Shown: positions 31,996-40,704 of the stretch, piece by piece
Position numbering within the stretch: the first letter of the stretch is position 1
Layout of the letters: each line of letters begins with the position of its first letter
Assembly (NCBI RefSeq): GCF_024124905.1
Contig: NZ_JAMXST010000001.1
Coordinates: forward strand, 124,001 to 188,000
Reading direction: 5' to 3'
DNA length: 64,000 bases
DNA from: Cellulosimicrobium cellulans
Lineage (GTDB): Bacteria > Actinomycetota > Actinomycetes > Actinomycetales > Cellulomonadaceae
Program-made: the position numbers and the translations under genes
Notes under the pieces: model-generated
The model's input: only the letters and a program-made list of their open reading frames with translations
What the model was told of the DNA's origin: nothing
Database searches by the model: none

Positions 31996-32654
31996 CGGGC
32001 CGGCGGGGGCGGCGCCCGGGCAGGTCCGACACGCGGTCCGACGTCCTGTCCGCCGCGCGGGACGCGTTCGCGGAGCACGGCTACGACCGTGCGACCGTCC
32101 GCGACATCGCGGCCCGGGCGGGCGTGGACGCCGCCATGGTGCACCACTGGTTCGGGACGAAGGAGAAGCTCTTCCAGGCAGCCGTCGACGTGCCCTTCGA
32201 CCCGCAGGAGCTCCTGCTCGACGGTGCGCCCGACGACACGGCGCGACTGGGGGAGCACGTCGTGCGCACGCTGCTGCGCGCCTGGGACTCCCCGCGCGGC
32301 CGGGTCGCCCTCGCGCTCCTGCGCTCGGCCACGAGCTCCGAGCGGGCGGCGCGCATGCTGCGCGAGTTCGTGCTGGCCCGGGTCGTGCGGCCGACCGTCG
32401 CGCGGAGCGAGGCGGACCCGCACCGGGCCGCGTGGCGCGGCGCGCTCATGGCGAGCCAGCTCGCAGGGCTCGTCGTGGCGCGGTACGTGCTCCGGGTCGA
32501 GCCGCTCGCGGGGTCTCCCGCGGAGACCGTGGTGCGGGCGGTCGGGCCCACGATCCAGGGCTACCTCACCGGTCCGCTCCCGGGCGTCGTCGCCGAGACC
32601 GCTCGTGGCAGCGGGAACGTTGAGATTTCAACTGAGAGGCATGTTGCGCCGTAG
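31992..32654 (+). CDS. TetR-family regulator
   Basis: A 220-residue repressor with the N-terminal TetR helix-turn-helix: RSDVLSAARDAFAEHGYDRATVRDIAARAGVDAAMVHHWFGTKEKLFQAAVD (about residues 15-65), followed by a helical ligand-binding domain of the TetR_C type (RVALALLRSATSSERAARML). It is the last gene of the exporter operon, overlapping the ATPase by four bases, so it probably autoregulates the operon through the dyad at 29021-29033. The inducing ligand is unknown. Near its 3' end the DNA holds a small dyad GTTGA-N4-TCAAC (32619-32632) inside coding sequence, probably incidental. Confidence 0.93.
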   Translation: MTGRRGRRPGRSDTRSDVLSAARDAFAEHGYDRATVRDIAARAGVDAAMVHHWFGTKEKLFQAAVDVPFDPQELLLDGAPDDTARLGEHVVRTLLRAWDSPRGRVALALLRSATSSERAARMLREFVLARVVRPTVARSEADPHRAAWRGALMASQLAGLVVARYVLRVEPLAGSPAETVVRAVGPTIQGYLTGPLPGVVAETARGSGNVEISTERHVAP

Positions 32655-32747
32655 GTGGTCTGTCTGTAGGTTGAGGCCCGCCGGCCGAGGCTCGGCGCGG
32701 GGCCAAGCGCGCAGGGGGAGCTTGGCGTCGAGCCACGGCGGCCCGTC

Positions 32748-33836
32748 TCAGACGCCCACGAGGACGCGGGTCGTCCCCTCCCGGTTCGTCCGGTCGCGCA
32801 GCGCACGACCCAGCCGGCGGAGCGCGTCGTCGTCGGCGAGGAGCCCGGACCAGTCGTCCGGGTCGTCGCTCGGGGCGTCACCCCGGGTCTTGCGGATCGC
32901 GGCGACCTGGAGCTGGTAGGCGAGGATCACCTCGCGCGGGCTCCCGGGCACGGCGATCCGGACGTGGTCCACGTCGTCGCGGCGCGAGTGGAGCGCGAGC
33001 GTGGTGAGCCCGTCGAAGATCTCGATGGTCCGGTGGTACTCGTCCACCGCGGCGCTCGAGCCGCGCAGGCCGCCGTCGCCCACGACGGCGCGGAGGAACG
33101 TGTGGAGGTAGCCGAGGTCGCGTCGGCGCTCGCGCGCGAACGCGGCGGACGACGCGAGCTGGCCCACGATGCCGGCGGTGAGCAGGACCGTGGCGGCGAG
33201 CACGAGGTACCGCGTCCGTAGGCCGAGGACCAGGTACGGCTCGGTGCTGCCCGGCTCGTGCTGCACCATCGCCACGAAGCTGACGACGGCCCACACGACG
33301 GCGACGACCGCGCCCGCCCCCGCCACGTCCATGCCCCAGCGCAGCCGCAGCGGCCGGTCCGAGCGCGTGCGCAGGCAGGAGACGGCGAAGGTCGCGGTCG
33401 CCGTCAGGAACGTCCCGTAGTAGAGCGCCCAGTAGCCCCACATGAGGGGGCGGTCGTGGACCTGCGCGTCGAGGTCGTGGGTGGCCCACGGTCCGCTCGC
33501 CGCCGCGAGGGCGACCAGGGCGGTCCCCACGGCGACGGCCGCGAGCGCCACGTGCCGGGTGCGCGGAGCCCGGCCGGTGGTCGCGCTGTAGGCCCACACG
33601 CCGACGAAGAGACAGCCGATGACGAGCGCGACGTGCTTGGCGACCTCGTGCGTCCCTCCGGGGGCGTGCTCCTTGAGGAGGTCGGCCACGACCGGCGCCC
33701 GCAGCGCGTTCGCGACCGCGACGAAGCCCAGGCCGAGGGGGAGGGCCGCGTCGGCGCGCGTGCGCGCGCGCAGGCCGGTCCACACGGCCGCGGTGGCGAA
33801 GAGCGCGACGGCGAGGACGTCGAGGGCGTGGTTCAC
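32748..33836 (-). CDS. DUF6545/MAB_1171c-type membrane protein
   Basis: A 362-residue protein with seven or so membrane segments in the N-terminal two thirds (VLAVALFATAAVWTGLRA; ALVIGCLFVGVWAYSATTG; AGAVVAVVWAVVSFVAMV; YLVLAATVLLTAGIVGQL) and a cytoplasmic helical C-terminus (DEYHRTIEIFDGLTTLALHS, EVILAYQLQVAAIRKTRG). This layout and the genetic link to an ImmA/IrrE-type peptidase and an XRE regulator fit the actinobacterial MAB_1171c family sometimes called putative transporters; no transport has been shown. GTG 33836 overlaps the peptidase stop (GTGA), fixing the start and showing coupling. Confidence 0.75.
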   Translation of the reverse strand: MNHALDVLAVALFATAAVWTGLRARTRADAALPLGLGFVAVANALRAPVVADLLKEHAPGGTHEVAKHVALVIGCLFVGVWAYSATTGRAPRTRHVALAAVAVGTALVALAAASGPWATHDLDAQVHDRPLMWGYWALYYGTFLTATATFAVSCLRTRSDRPLRLRWGMDVAGAGAVVAVVWAVVSFVAMVQHEPGSTEPYLVLGLRTRYLVLAATVLLTAGIVGQLASSAAFARERRRDLGYLHTFLRAVVGDGGLRGSSAAVDEYHRTIEIFDGLTTLALHSRRDDVDHVRIAVPGSPREVILAYQLQVAAIRKTRGDAPSDDPDDWSGLLADDDALRRLGRALRDRTNREGTTRVLVGV

Positions 33837-34237
33837 CGGTACAGCTCCAGGGACGTGAGCCGGGTCCCCGAGCTGCCGTGGGACGCGATCGAGATCATGA
33901 GCTCGCTCGCGAGGCGCTCGACGCGCAGCTCGTCGGGGTCGTCGTACCCGTCGCGGCACGCGCCGACGCGGGGGGCGCCCGCAGTGGCGGAGGCGTCGAG
34001 GACGTGCACGAGCTCGTGCGCGACGACGTGGTCGCGGTGCGGGCCGGGCAGGGTCTGGCGCGCGTCGACGAGCACGAGGTCGCGCTCGGGGAAGGCGAGC
34101 CAGAGCCCGCTCACGCCGGGGCCGAGGTCGCCCTCGACGACCTCGAGGGGCCGGCCGCGTACCGCCGCGACCAGACGGCAGGCCTCCTCGAGGCTGCGTG
34201 CGCGGTCGAGTCCCGCGGCGCGCAGGAGGTCATCCAC
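33833..34237 (-). CDS. ImmA/IrrE-type metallopeptidase
   Basis: A 134-residue zinc peptidase-like protein. HELVH at residues 74-78 supplies two zinc ligands and the catalytic Glu, and the Glu in VERLASELMIS further on is a plausible third ligand. ImmA and IrrE/PprI peptidases cleave or modulate helix-turn-helix repressors, and the adjacent XRE-like protein is the obvious target; that is inference. It overlaps the regulator gene by eight bases and the membrane-protein gene by four, so the three are made together. Confidence 0.85.
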   Translation of the reverse strand: MDDLLRAAGLDRARSLEEACRLVAAVRGRPLEVVEGDLGPGVSGLWLAFPERDLVLVDARQTLPGPHRDHVVAHELVHVLDASATAGAPRVGACRDGYDDPDELRVERLASELMISIASHGSSGTRLTSLELYR

Positions 34238-34673
34238 GGCCGTCGTCCGACGCGGGCGGTGTCACGGGAGGCAGCTGCTCCAGGCGTCGCACGCGGTCGA
34301 CGATCTCGATGATCGCCCGGACGTTTTCGGGCGACAGGCCCTGGGCGCGCAGCGCGAACTGCTCGACGCCTTCGTCGGCGAGCGCGGCCCGGAGGCGGTC
34401 GTCGGGGTTCTCCTCGGGGTCGACGAGGCTGCCCGTGCTCACGTGGAAGAACGCGGCGATGCCCTCGACGACGCGCAGGCTGGGCGAGGTGCGGTGCCCG
34501 CCGCGCAGCGCGCTGAGGTACGCCTCGTTGATCGAGTACCCGCGCTCCGTCATCCACTGAGCGGCCTCGCGGTTGGTCACGGGCCGTCCGCCGCGCCCGC
34601 GGGCGAAGAGCTCGTTGAGCCGCCGGCGGAAGACCCGCGCCGTCCGCTCGCCGGGTGCCACGTCGTCGTCCAT
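34230..34673 (-). CDS. XRE-like helix-turn-helix regulator
   Basis: A 147-residue DNA-binding protein: residues 8-75 carry a lambda-repressor-like fold (RRRLNELFARGRGGRPVTNREAAQWM, YSINEAYLSALRGGHRTSPS, LRVVEGIAAFFHVSTGSLVD), followed by a helical C-terminal half (DRLRAALADEGVEQFALRAQ; ENVRAIIEIVDRVRRLEQLP). It is first in the minus-strand operon with the peptidase and membrane protein. ATG 34673 was chosen as the start of conserved sequence; CACAAT lies seven bases upstream, a weak leaderless -10, and no ribosome site is seen. Confidence 0.85.
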   Translation of the reverse strand: MDDDVAPGERTARVFRRRLNELFARGRGGRPVTNREAAQWMTERGYSINEAYLSALRGGHRTSPSLRVVEGIAAFFHVSTGSLVDPEENPDDRLRAALADEGVEQFALRAQGLSPENVRAIIEIVDRVRRLEQLPPVTPPASDDGRG

Positions 34674-34845
34674 GGCGACGATTGTGACAGGCCGCGGCAC
34701 GTGGCGGCACGGGCGCGGTGCGCGCGGCCGACGTCGCGGCTCCCGTCGCGGGGCGCCGCGGGCGCGGGTAGCGTTCCGGACGGGCGCGGGACGGTCCGAC
34801 GCCCGGGCGCGGGACGCGCGCACCACCACCCTCGAGGGAGCCGAC

Positions 34846-35025
34846 ATGAGCGAGCAGACACCGAAGGACGAGGGGGGCCTCGGCGACCTTCTCGGCAAGG
34901 CGAAGGAGTTCCTCACCGACGACCGGATCGACGACGTGGCGGAGAAGATCAAGTCCGTCGCCCCGGACTCGGTCGACCAGCACGTCGACACCCTGGCCGA
35001 GAAGGCCAAGGAGGCGAACGACTGA
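34846..35025 (+). CDS. Small MT0933/Rv0909-like antitoxin-type protein
   Basis: A 59-residue charged, fully helical protein (GLGDLLGKAKEFLTDDRIDD; VDQHVDTLAEKAKEAND) resembling the MT0933 antitoxin family, short Lys/Asp/Ala-rich proteins named from a mycobacterial toxin-antitoxin pair. No toxin-like gene is adjacent, and many family members occur without a toxin, so an antitoxin role is doubtful here. A GAGGGAG site five bases before the ATG and a perfect terminator after the stop show a complete monocistronic gene. Confidence 0.75.
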   Translation: MSEQTPKDEGGLGDLLGKAKEFLTDDRIDDVAEKIKSVAPDSVDQHVDTLAEKAKEAND

Positions 35026-35047
35026 CCTGCGGGTCGGTACGATCGAG

Positions 35048-35072
35048 GGGCGCCGTCCACGACGGCGCCCTT
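35048..35072 (+). terminator. Terminator after the small antitoxin-type gene
   Basis: A perfect 10-bp stem (35048-35057 with 35061-35070), loop CAC, followed by TT, 22 bases after the stop. Confidence 0.8.
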
Positions 35073-35157
35073 CGTGCTGTCGGGCAGGGCCCGCCGGCCG
35101 CAGGACCTCGACCGGGCGCGCGCCGCGCGCCTCCCGCCAGCAGATCGGAGCACGGAC

Positions 35158-37188
35158 GTGTCTGACGTCGTCTCGTCACCCCTCACCATCACCCTCGACG
35201 CCGAGGAGACCACGGTGACGACGGGCACGACGGGGACGGACCTGTTCGCCGCTCGTCGCGACGTCGTCGTGATCCGCGTCAACGGCGTCCTCAAGGACCT
35301 CGACACGCCGGTCGCCGACGGCGACGTGGTCGAGGGCGTGACCGTCGACTCGCCGGACGGGCTCGCGGTGCTGCGCCACTCGGCGGCGCACGTGCTCGCC
35401 CAGGCGGTCCAGCAGGTCAACCCGGACGCGAAGCTGGGCATCGGCCCGCCGATCACGGACGGCTTCTACTACGACTTCGACGTCGAGACGCCGTTCACGC
35501 CGGAGGACCTCAAGGCCCTCGACAAGGCGATGTCGCGGATCGTCAAGGAGGGCCAGACCTTCCGCCGCCGGGTCGTGACCGAGGACGAGGCGCGGGCAGA
35601 GCTCGCGCACGAGCCGTACAAGCTGGAGCTCATCGGGCTCAAGGGCTCCGGCACCGCGGACGACACCGAGGGCGCGAGCGTCGAGGTCGGTGGCGGCGAG
35701 CTGACGATCTACGACAACGTGCGCGGCGCCGGGCGCGAGAGCGAGACGGTGGTCTGGAAGGACCTGTGCCGCGGCCCGCACCTGCCGAGCACGCGCCTGA
35801 TCGGCAACGGCTACCAGCTCATGCGCTCGGCCGCGGCCTACTGGCGCGGCAGCGAGAAGAACCCGCAGCTCCAGCGCATCTACGGCACGGCGTGGCCGAC
35901 GAAGGACGAGCTCAAGGCGTACCTCGAGCGACTCGCGGAGGCGGAGCGGCGCGACCACCGCCGGCTCGGCAACGAGCTCGACCTGTTCTCCTTCCCGGAG
36001 GAGATCGGCTCGGGCCTGCCGGTGTTCCACCCCAACGGCGCGACGATCCGCATGGAGATGGAGGAGTACTCGCGCAAGCGGCACGTCGAGGCCGGCTACT
36101 CGTTCGTCAGCACGCCGCACATCACCAAGGCGAACCTGTTCCAGACGTCGCGCCACCTCGACTGGTACGCGGACGGGATGTACCCGCCGATGCACCTCGA
36201 CGAGGAGCTGGACGACGAGGGCAACGTCAAGCGCGCCGGCCAGGACTACTACCTCAAGCCCATGAACTGCCCGATGCACAACCTCGTGTACCGCTCGCGC
36301 GGGCGGTCGTACCGCGAGCTGCCGCTGCGGCTGTTCGAGTTCGGCACGGTGTACCGCTACGAGAAGTCGGGCGTCGTGCACGGGCTCACGCGAGCGCGCG
36401 GCTTCACGCAGGACGACGCGCACATCTACACGACGCGCGAGCAGATGCGCGACGAGCTGAGCTCGCTCCTGTCGTTCGTGCTCGACCTGCTGCGCGACTA
36501 CGGGCTCGACGACTTCTACCTGGAGCTGTCGACGCGCGACCCGGAGAAGTCGGTGGGCGACGACGCGACGTGGGAGGAGGCGACCGAGGTCCTGCGCCAG
36601 GTCGCCACGGAGTCGGGCCTCGAGCTCGTCGCGGACCCGGGCGGTGCGGCGTTCTACGGCCCGAAGATCTCGGTCCAGGCGAAGGACGCGATCGGCCGCA
36701 CGTGGCAGCTCTCGACGATCCAGCTCGACTTCTTCGAGCCGGAGCTGTTCGAGCTCGAGTACACGGCGTCCGACGGCACGCGCCAGCGTCCGGTCATGAT
36801 CCACCGCGCGCTGTTCGGCTCGATCGAGCGGTTCTTCGGCATCCTCGTCGAGCACTACGCGGGCGCGTTCCCGGCGTGGCTCGCGCCCGTCCAGGTCGTC
36901 GCCGTCCCGGTCGCGGAGCCGTTCAACGACTACGTGGCCGACGTCGTCGCGCAGCTCCGGGCCCAGGGGATCCGCGCGGAGGTCGACTACTCCGACGACC
37001 GCTTCGGCAAGAAGATCCGCAACGCGAGCACGCGCAAGGTGCCGTTCGTCCTCATCGCGGGCGGCGAGGACGCCGAGGCGGGCGCCGTGTCGTTCCGCTA
37101 CCGCGACGGCCGCCAGGACAACGGCGTGCCCGTCGCGGAAGCGGTCGAGCGCATCGTCACCGCCGTCCGCGACCGCGTCCAGGTCTGA
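35158..37188 (+). CDS. thrS: Threonine--tRNA ligase
   Basis: A 676-residue class II aminoacyl-tRNA synthetase that charges tRNA-Thr. Order: N-terminal TGS domain (about residues 1-75, [20 protein letters not shown]), editing domain starting [20 protein letters not shown], catalytic core with [20 protein letters not shown] (zinc-binding Cys), [20 protein letters not shown] (motif 2), and the anticodon-binding domain at the C-terminus ([20 protein letters not shown]). GTG 35158 with CGGAG eight bases upstream was chosen. It heads the cluster thrS-HIT-pgsA-acyltransferase-pimA. Confidence 0.97.
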   Translation: MSDVVSSPLTITLDAEETTVTTGTTGTDLFAARRDVVVIRVNGVLKDLDTPVADGDVVEGVTVDSPDGLAVLRHSAAHVLAQAVQQVNPDAKLGIGPPITDGFYYDFDVETPFTPEDLKALDKAMSRIVKEGQTFRRRVVTEDEARAELAHEPYKLELIGLKGSGTADDTEGASVEVGGGELTIYDNVRGAGRESETVVWKDLCRGPHLPSTRLIGNGYQLMRSAAAYWRGSEKNPQLQRIYGTAWPTKDELKAYLERLAEAERRDHRRLGNELDLFSFPEEIGSGLPVFHPNGATIRMEMEEYSRKRHVEAGYSFVSTPHITKANLFQTSRHLDWYADGMYPPMHLDEELDDEGNVKRAGQDYYLKPMNCPMHNLVYRSRGRSYRELPLRLFEFGTVYRYEKSGVVHGLTRARGFTQDDAHIYTTREQMRDELSSLLSFVLDLLRDYGLDDFYLELSTRDPEKSVGDDATWEEATEVLRQVATESGLELVADPGGAAFYGPKISVQAKDAIGRTWQLSTIQLDFFEPELFELEYTASDGTRQRPVMIHRALFGSIERFFGILVEHYAGAFPAWLAPVQVVAVPVAEPFNDYVADVVAQLRAQGIRAEVDYSDDRFGKKIRNASTRKVPFVLIAGGEDAEAGAVSFRYRDGRQDNGVPVAEAVERIVTAVRDRVQV

Positions 37189-37194
37189 CGGCGC

Positions 37195-37860
37195 GTGAGC
37201 GACGAGCGCACGGGGTCGCCCGGCGCGGCCGACGCGGCCGCGCCGGGCGGCGCCCCCGACCCTGCCGACGAGGCGACCGTGGAGCTCCCGGACTCCCACC
37301 CGCGGTTCGACGACGGCCTCGACCGGCTCTGGACGCCGCACCGCATGGTGTACATCGGCGGGCAGGACAAGCCCGCGGACGACTCGCGTGGTCAGTGCCC
37401 GTTCTGCCGCATCCCGGACCGGTCGGACGAGGACGGGCTCATCGTCGCGCGCGGCGAGACCGCGTACGTCGTGCTCAACCTCTACCCGTACAACCCCGGC
37501 CACCTCATGGTCGTGCCCTACCGCCACGTGTCGGACTACACGGACCTCACCGAGGCGGAGACGGTCGAGGTCGCGCACCTCACGCAGACCGCGATGCGCG
37601 TCGTGCGCGAGGTGTCGGGACCGGACGGGTTCAACCTGGGCATGAACCAGGGCGCCGTCGCCGGGGCCGGCATCGCCGCGCACCTGCACCAGCACGTGGT
37701 GCCGCGCTGGGCGGGCGACGCCAACTTCCTGCCGATCGTCGCGCAGACCAAGGCCGTGCCCGAGCTCCTCGGCGACACGCGGGCGCGTCTCGCCGCCGCC
37801 TGGCCGGACCTCGCGGGGCCGGGCGGAGCGGGTGGCCCCGCGGACGGGGAGGGTGCCTGA
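37195..37860 (+). CDS. HIT-domain nucleotide phosphorylase/hydrolase
   Basis: A 221-residue HIT protein, the positional counterpart of M. tuberculosis Rv2613c (an Ap4A phosphorylase), so it probably degrades diadenosine polyphosphates. It has the cysteine pair CPFCRI near residue 68, the substrate strand VVLNLYPYNPGHLMVVPYRH and the histidine triad HLHQHVVPRW (His163, 165, 167). The first 35 and last 15 residues are Pro/Ala/Gly-rich and disordered. The GTG start follows the thrS stop by six bases. Its TGA overlaps the ATG of pgsA by one base. Confidence 0.92.
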   Translation: MSDERTGSPGAADAAAPGGAPDPADEATVELPDSHPRFDDGLDRLWTPHRMVYIGGQDKPADDSRGQCPFCRIPDRSDEDGLIVARGETAYVVLNLYPYNPGHLMVVPYRHVSDYTDLTEAETVEVAHLTQTAMRVVREVSGPDGFNLGMNQGAVAGAGIAAHLHQHVVPRWAGDANFLPIVAQTKAVPELLGDTRARLAAAWPDLAGPGGAGGPADGEGA

Positions 37861-38522
37861 TGTTCGGACGCCTGCGCGCGCTCACGACCCGTCTGTTCAC
37901 GCCGCTCGCCGCGCTCCTGCTCCGCCTGGGCGTGAGCCCGGACGCGGTGACGGTCGCCGGGACCCTCGGCGTCGTCGTCGGCGCCCTCTGGCTCTTCCCG
38001 ACCGGACACCTCTTCGCCGGGGTGATGGTCGTCATGGTCTGTGCCTTCGCCGACGTGCTCGACGGCGTCATGGCGCGCCGCGCGGGCCGGTCCGGCCCGT
38101 GGGGCGCGTTCCTCGACTCGACGCTCGACCGGCTCGCGGACGCGGCCGTGTTCGTCGGCCTCACCCTGTGGTTCGTCCGGGCGGACGACCCGCGCCTGAC
38201 CCCCGACCTCGCTGCCTGGGGGACCGGCGTCGCGCTCGCGTGCCTCGCGCTCGGCGCGGTCGTGCCCTACGCCCGCGCCCGGGCCGAGAGCGTCGGCATG
38301 ACGGCACAGGTCGGGATCGCGGAGCGTGCCGACCGGCTCGTCGCCGCGCTCGTCGCCGCTGGCATCGTGGGCCTGGGCGTCCCGCCCGTCGTGCTCGTCG
38401 TCGTCCTCGGGCTGCTCGCGCTCGCGAGCGCGGTCACCGTCGTGCAGCGGGTCGCCACCGTGCGCCGCCAGGCCCTCGCGCTGGTGGCCGCACGCCCCGA
38501 GGAGAAGGAGGACGGTCGCTGA
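37860..38522 (+). CDS. pgsA: Phosphatidylinositol phosphate synthase (CDP-alcohol phosphatidyltransferase)
   Basis: A 220-residue membrane enzyme that joins CDP-diacylglycerol and inositol 1-phosphate; the product is dephosphorylated to phosphatidylinositol. The CDP-alcohol phosphotransferase motif D-x2-DG-x2-AR-x8-G-x3-D-x3-D is present as DVLDGVMARRAG then GAFLDSTLD (about residues 61-85), with six membrane segments around it. The choice of inositol phosphate over glycerol phosphate rests on the neighbouring PIM genes, matching the Rv2612c locus. The ATG overlaps the HIT gene stop (TGATG). Confidence 0.93.
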   Translation: MFGRLRALTTRLFTPLAALLLRLGVSPDAVTVAGTLGVVVGALWLFPTGHLFAGVMVVMVCAFADVLDGVMARRAGRSGPWGAFLDSTLDRLADAAVFVGLTLWFVRADDPRLTPDLAAWGTGVALACLALGAVVPYARARAESVGMTAQVGIAERADRLVAALVAAGIVGLGVPPVVLVVVLGLLALASAVTVVQRVATVRRQALALVAARPEEKEDGR

Positions 38523-39496
38523 TGGCCCTCGACGCCGGCAAGGCGTTCACGTTCGCCTGGCGCAACGCGCGCAAGGTCCCCGAACCGGTCCTGCGCGGGC
38601 TGTTCACCGCGATCGCCGACGTGACGTGGCTCCTGCGCGGCGGGGGAGTGCGCCAGCTCGAGCGCAACCTCGCGCGCGTGCGCCCCGAGCTCGCGCCGCG
38701 GGCCCTGCGCCGGCTCTCGCGCGCCGGGATGCGCTCGTACATGCGCTACTACCGCGAGGCGTTCACGCTGCCCGCCTGGGGCCCCGAGCTCGTCCGGGCC
38801 CGGGTGCGGGTGGTCGGGCTCGACAACCTCGCGCCGCACCTCGACGGCGACCGGAGCCCGGTGCTCGCGCTGTCCCACCAGGGCAACTGGGACCTGGCGG
38901 GTGCGTACGCGACGCCGAACATCGCGCCCGTGCTCACGGTCGCGGAGCGGCTCGAGCCGGAGGAGCTGTTCGAGGAGTTCCTCGCGTTCCGGAACTCGAT
39001 CGGCCTCGAGATCCTCGCCCTCGGCGACGGCGACGTCTTCCGCGACCTCGTCCGCGGGGCGAGCAGGCCGGGACGGATCATCCCGCTGCTCGCGGACCGC
39101 GACCTCACCCACCGTGGCGTCGAGGTCGACCTGTTCGGCCACCGCGCGCGCGTCGCCGCCGGCCCCGCGGCGCTCGCCGTGACGACCGGCACGCCGCTCG
39201 TCCCCGCGGGCATCTACTACGAGCGCCTCCACGGTGCGCGCCGACGCGCCGCGCGGTCGCCCTGGGGCCTCGTCATCCGCTTCTTCCCGAGGGTCGAGGT
39301 CGCGCAGGACGTCCCCCGCGCCGAGCGGGTGGCCGCCGCGACCCAGGGCTGGGTCGACGCGCTGAGCGTCGCGATCCGCGAGCACCCCGAGGACTGGCAC
39401 ATGCTCCAGAAGGTGTTCGTCGACGACCTCGACCCCGAGCGGTACGCCCGGACCCGGGTCGCGGCGGGCGAGCAGGACGCGGAGCGCGCCGCATGA
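38522..39496 (+). CDS. Phosphatidylinositol mannoside acyltransferase (PatA-like)
   Basis: A 324-residue lysophospholipid/lauroyl acyltransferase-family protein that by position (Rv2611c equivalent) acylates the mannose of phosphatidylinositol mannosides at the inner face of the membrane. The catalytic H-x4-D motif is HQGNWD (His119, Asp124) in LALSHQGNWDLAGAYA; FLAFRNSIGLEILAL, IIPLLADRDLTHRGVEVDLF and the KVFVDDLDPERY C-terminus are typical. The start ATG overlaps the pgsA stop by one base and the gene overlaps pimA by four. Confidence 0.92.
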   Translation: MALDAGKAFTFAWRNARKVPEPVLRGLFTAIADVTWLLRGGGVRQLERNLARVRPELAPRALRRLSRAGMRSYMRYYREAFTLPAWGPELVRARVRVVGLDNLAPHLDGDRSPVLALSHQGNWDLAGAYATPNIAPVLTVAERLEPEELFEEFLAFRNSIGLEILALGDGDVFRDLVRGASRPGRIIPLLADRDLTHRGVEVDLFGHRARVAAGPAALAVTTGTPLVPAGIYYERLHGARRRAARSPWGLVIRFFPRVEVAQDVPRAERVAAATQGWVDALSVAIREHPEDWHMLQKVFVDDLDPERYARTRVAAGEQDAERAA

Positions 39497-40704
39497 GCCT
39501 GCGCGTGGGGATCGTGTGCCCCTACTCCTTCGACGCGCCCGGCGGGGTCCAGTTCCACGTCCGCGACCTCGCCGAGGCGCTCATGGCCCAGGGGCACGAG
39601 GTCTCCGTCCTCGCTCCCGCGGACGACGACACCCCGGTCCCCGAGTACGTGACGCCCGCAGGAGGCGCGGTCCCGGTCCGGTACAACGGCTCGGTCGCGC
39701 GCGTGACGTTCGGGCCGCGCACCGCCGGCCGGGTCCGCCGCTGGCTCGAGGCGGGCCGCTTCGACGTGCTCCACATCCACGAGCCGGTGAACCCGTCGCT
39801 GAGCATGGTCGCGCTGTGGATCGCGCAGGGCCCGATCGTCGGGACGTTCCACACCTCCATCGTGCGCTCGCGCGCCCTCCAGGTCGCCTACCCGCTCGTC
39901 CGGCAGAGCCTGGAGAAGATCGACGCCCGCATCGCGGTCTCGGAGGACGCGCGCCGTACGCTCGTCGACCACCTCGGCGGGGACGCCGTCGTCATCCCCA
40001 ACGGGGTGTACGTCGACACGTTCGCGTCCGCGACCGCGAACCCCGCGTGGCAGGGGACGCCCGACGCGCCCACCATCGGGTTCCTCGGACGCCTCGACGA
40101 GCCGCGCAAGGGCCTGCCCGTGCTCGCGGCGGCGATCCCGGCGATCCTCGAGAAGGTCCCGGGCGCACGCTTCCTCGTCGCCGGACGCGGCGACGACGGC
40201 CGTGAGGCCGCGATCGAGGCGCTGGGGGTGCACGCCGCGTCCGTCGAGTTCCTCGGCGGCGTGAGCGACGAGGACAAGGCGAGCATGCTCGCGTCCGTCG
40301 ACCTGTACATCGCGCCGCAGACCGGCGGGGAGAGCTTCGGCATCGTGCTCGTCGAGGCGATGAGCGCCGGCGCGTGCGTCGTCGCGAGCGACCTCGGCGC
40401 GTTCCGCCGCGTGCTCGACGACGGCGCCGCGGGCGCGCTGTTCGCGGTGGGCGACCCGGACGCGCTCGCCGCCGCGGTGCTCGACGTGCTCGCCGACCCG
40501 CCGCGGCGCGACGCCTACCGCGCTCGGGCGAGCGAGTTCGTCCGGCGCTTCGACTGGTCCGCCGTGACCGCGCAGGTGCTCGCCGTCTACGAGACGGTGC
40601 TCGCGGCGTCCGAGGCGGTCATCCCGGTCCACGAGGACCCGCGTTCGCGCCGGGGCGGTCGCCTCCTGGGCCGGGCGCGCGACGACGAGGGGGCCCGCCC
40701 GTGA
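39493..40704 (+). CDS. pimA: Phosphatidylinositol alpha-mannosyltransferase PimA
   Basis: A 403-residue GT4 enzyme that transfers mannose from GDP-mannose to the inositol of phosphatidylinositol, the first step to PIMs. Features: GIVCPYSFDAPGGVQFHVRD (acceptor loop), LHIHEPVNPSLSMVALWIA, GTFHTSIVRSRALQ, IPNGVYVDTF, IGFLGRLDEPRKGLPVLAAA and the donor site IAPQTGGESFGIVLVEAMSA with the two Glu. A 35-residue Arg-rich tail ends the protein. The order pgsA-acyltransferase-pimA confirms the assignment. It is linked by ATGA overlap upstream and GTGA overlap downstream. Confidence 0.95.
   Translation: MSLRVGIVCPYSFDAPGGVQFHVRDLAEALMAQGHEVSVLAPADDDTPVPEYVTPAGGAVPVRYNGSVARVTFGPRTAGRVRRWLEAGRFDVLHIHEPVNPSLSMVALWIAQGPIVGTFHTSIVRSRALQVAYPLVRQSLEKIDARIAVSEDARRTLVDHLGGDAVVIPNGVYVDTFASATANPAWQGTPDAPTIGFLGRLDEPRKGLPVLAAAIPAILEKVPGARFLVAGRGDDGREAAIEALGVHAASVEFLGGVSDEDKASMLASVDLYIAPQTGGESFGIVLVEAMSAGACVVASDLGAFRRVLDDGAAGALFAVGDPDALAAAVLDVLADPPRRDAYRARASEFVRRFDWSAVTAQVLAVYETVLAASEAVIPVHEDPRSRRGGRLLGRARDDEGARP

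Noticed and set aside
32619-32632. Second TetR operator (GTTGA-N4-TCAAC)
   Set aside because: It lies inside the 3' end of the TetR coding sequence and differs from the dyad at 29021; no gene starts downstream on that strand.
35074-35157. Longer thrS start
   Set aside because: Upstream residues are Arg/Pro-rich and overlap the terminator region of the preceding gene; GTG 35158 has a ribosome site and gives the usual TGS-domain start.
35176-37695. An 839-codon open frame on the minus strand opposite thrS
   Set aside because: It is a shadow of a highly conserved synthetase in GC-rich DNA: its product is an Arg/Val/Asp-rich low-complexity sequence with no family resemblance.
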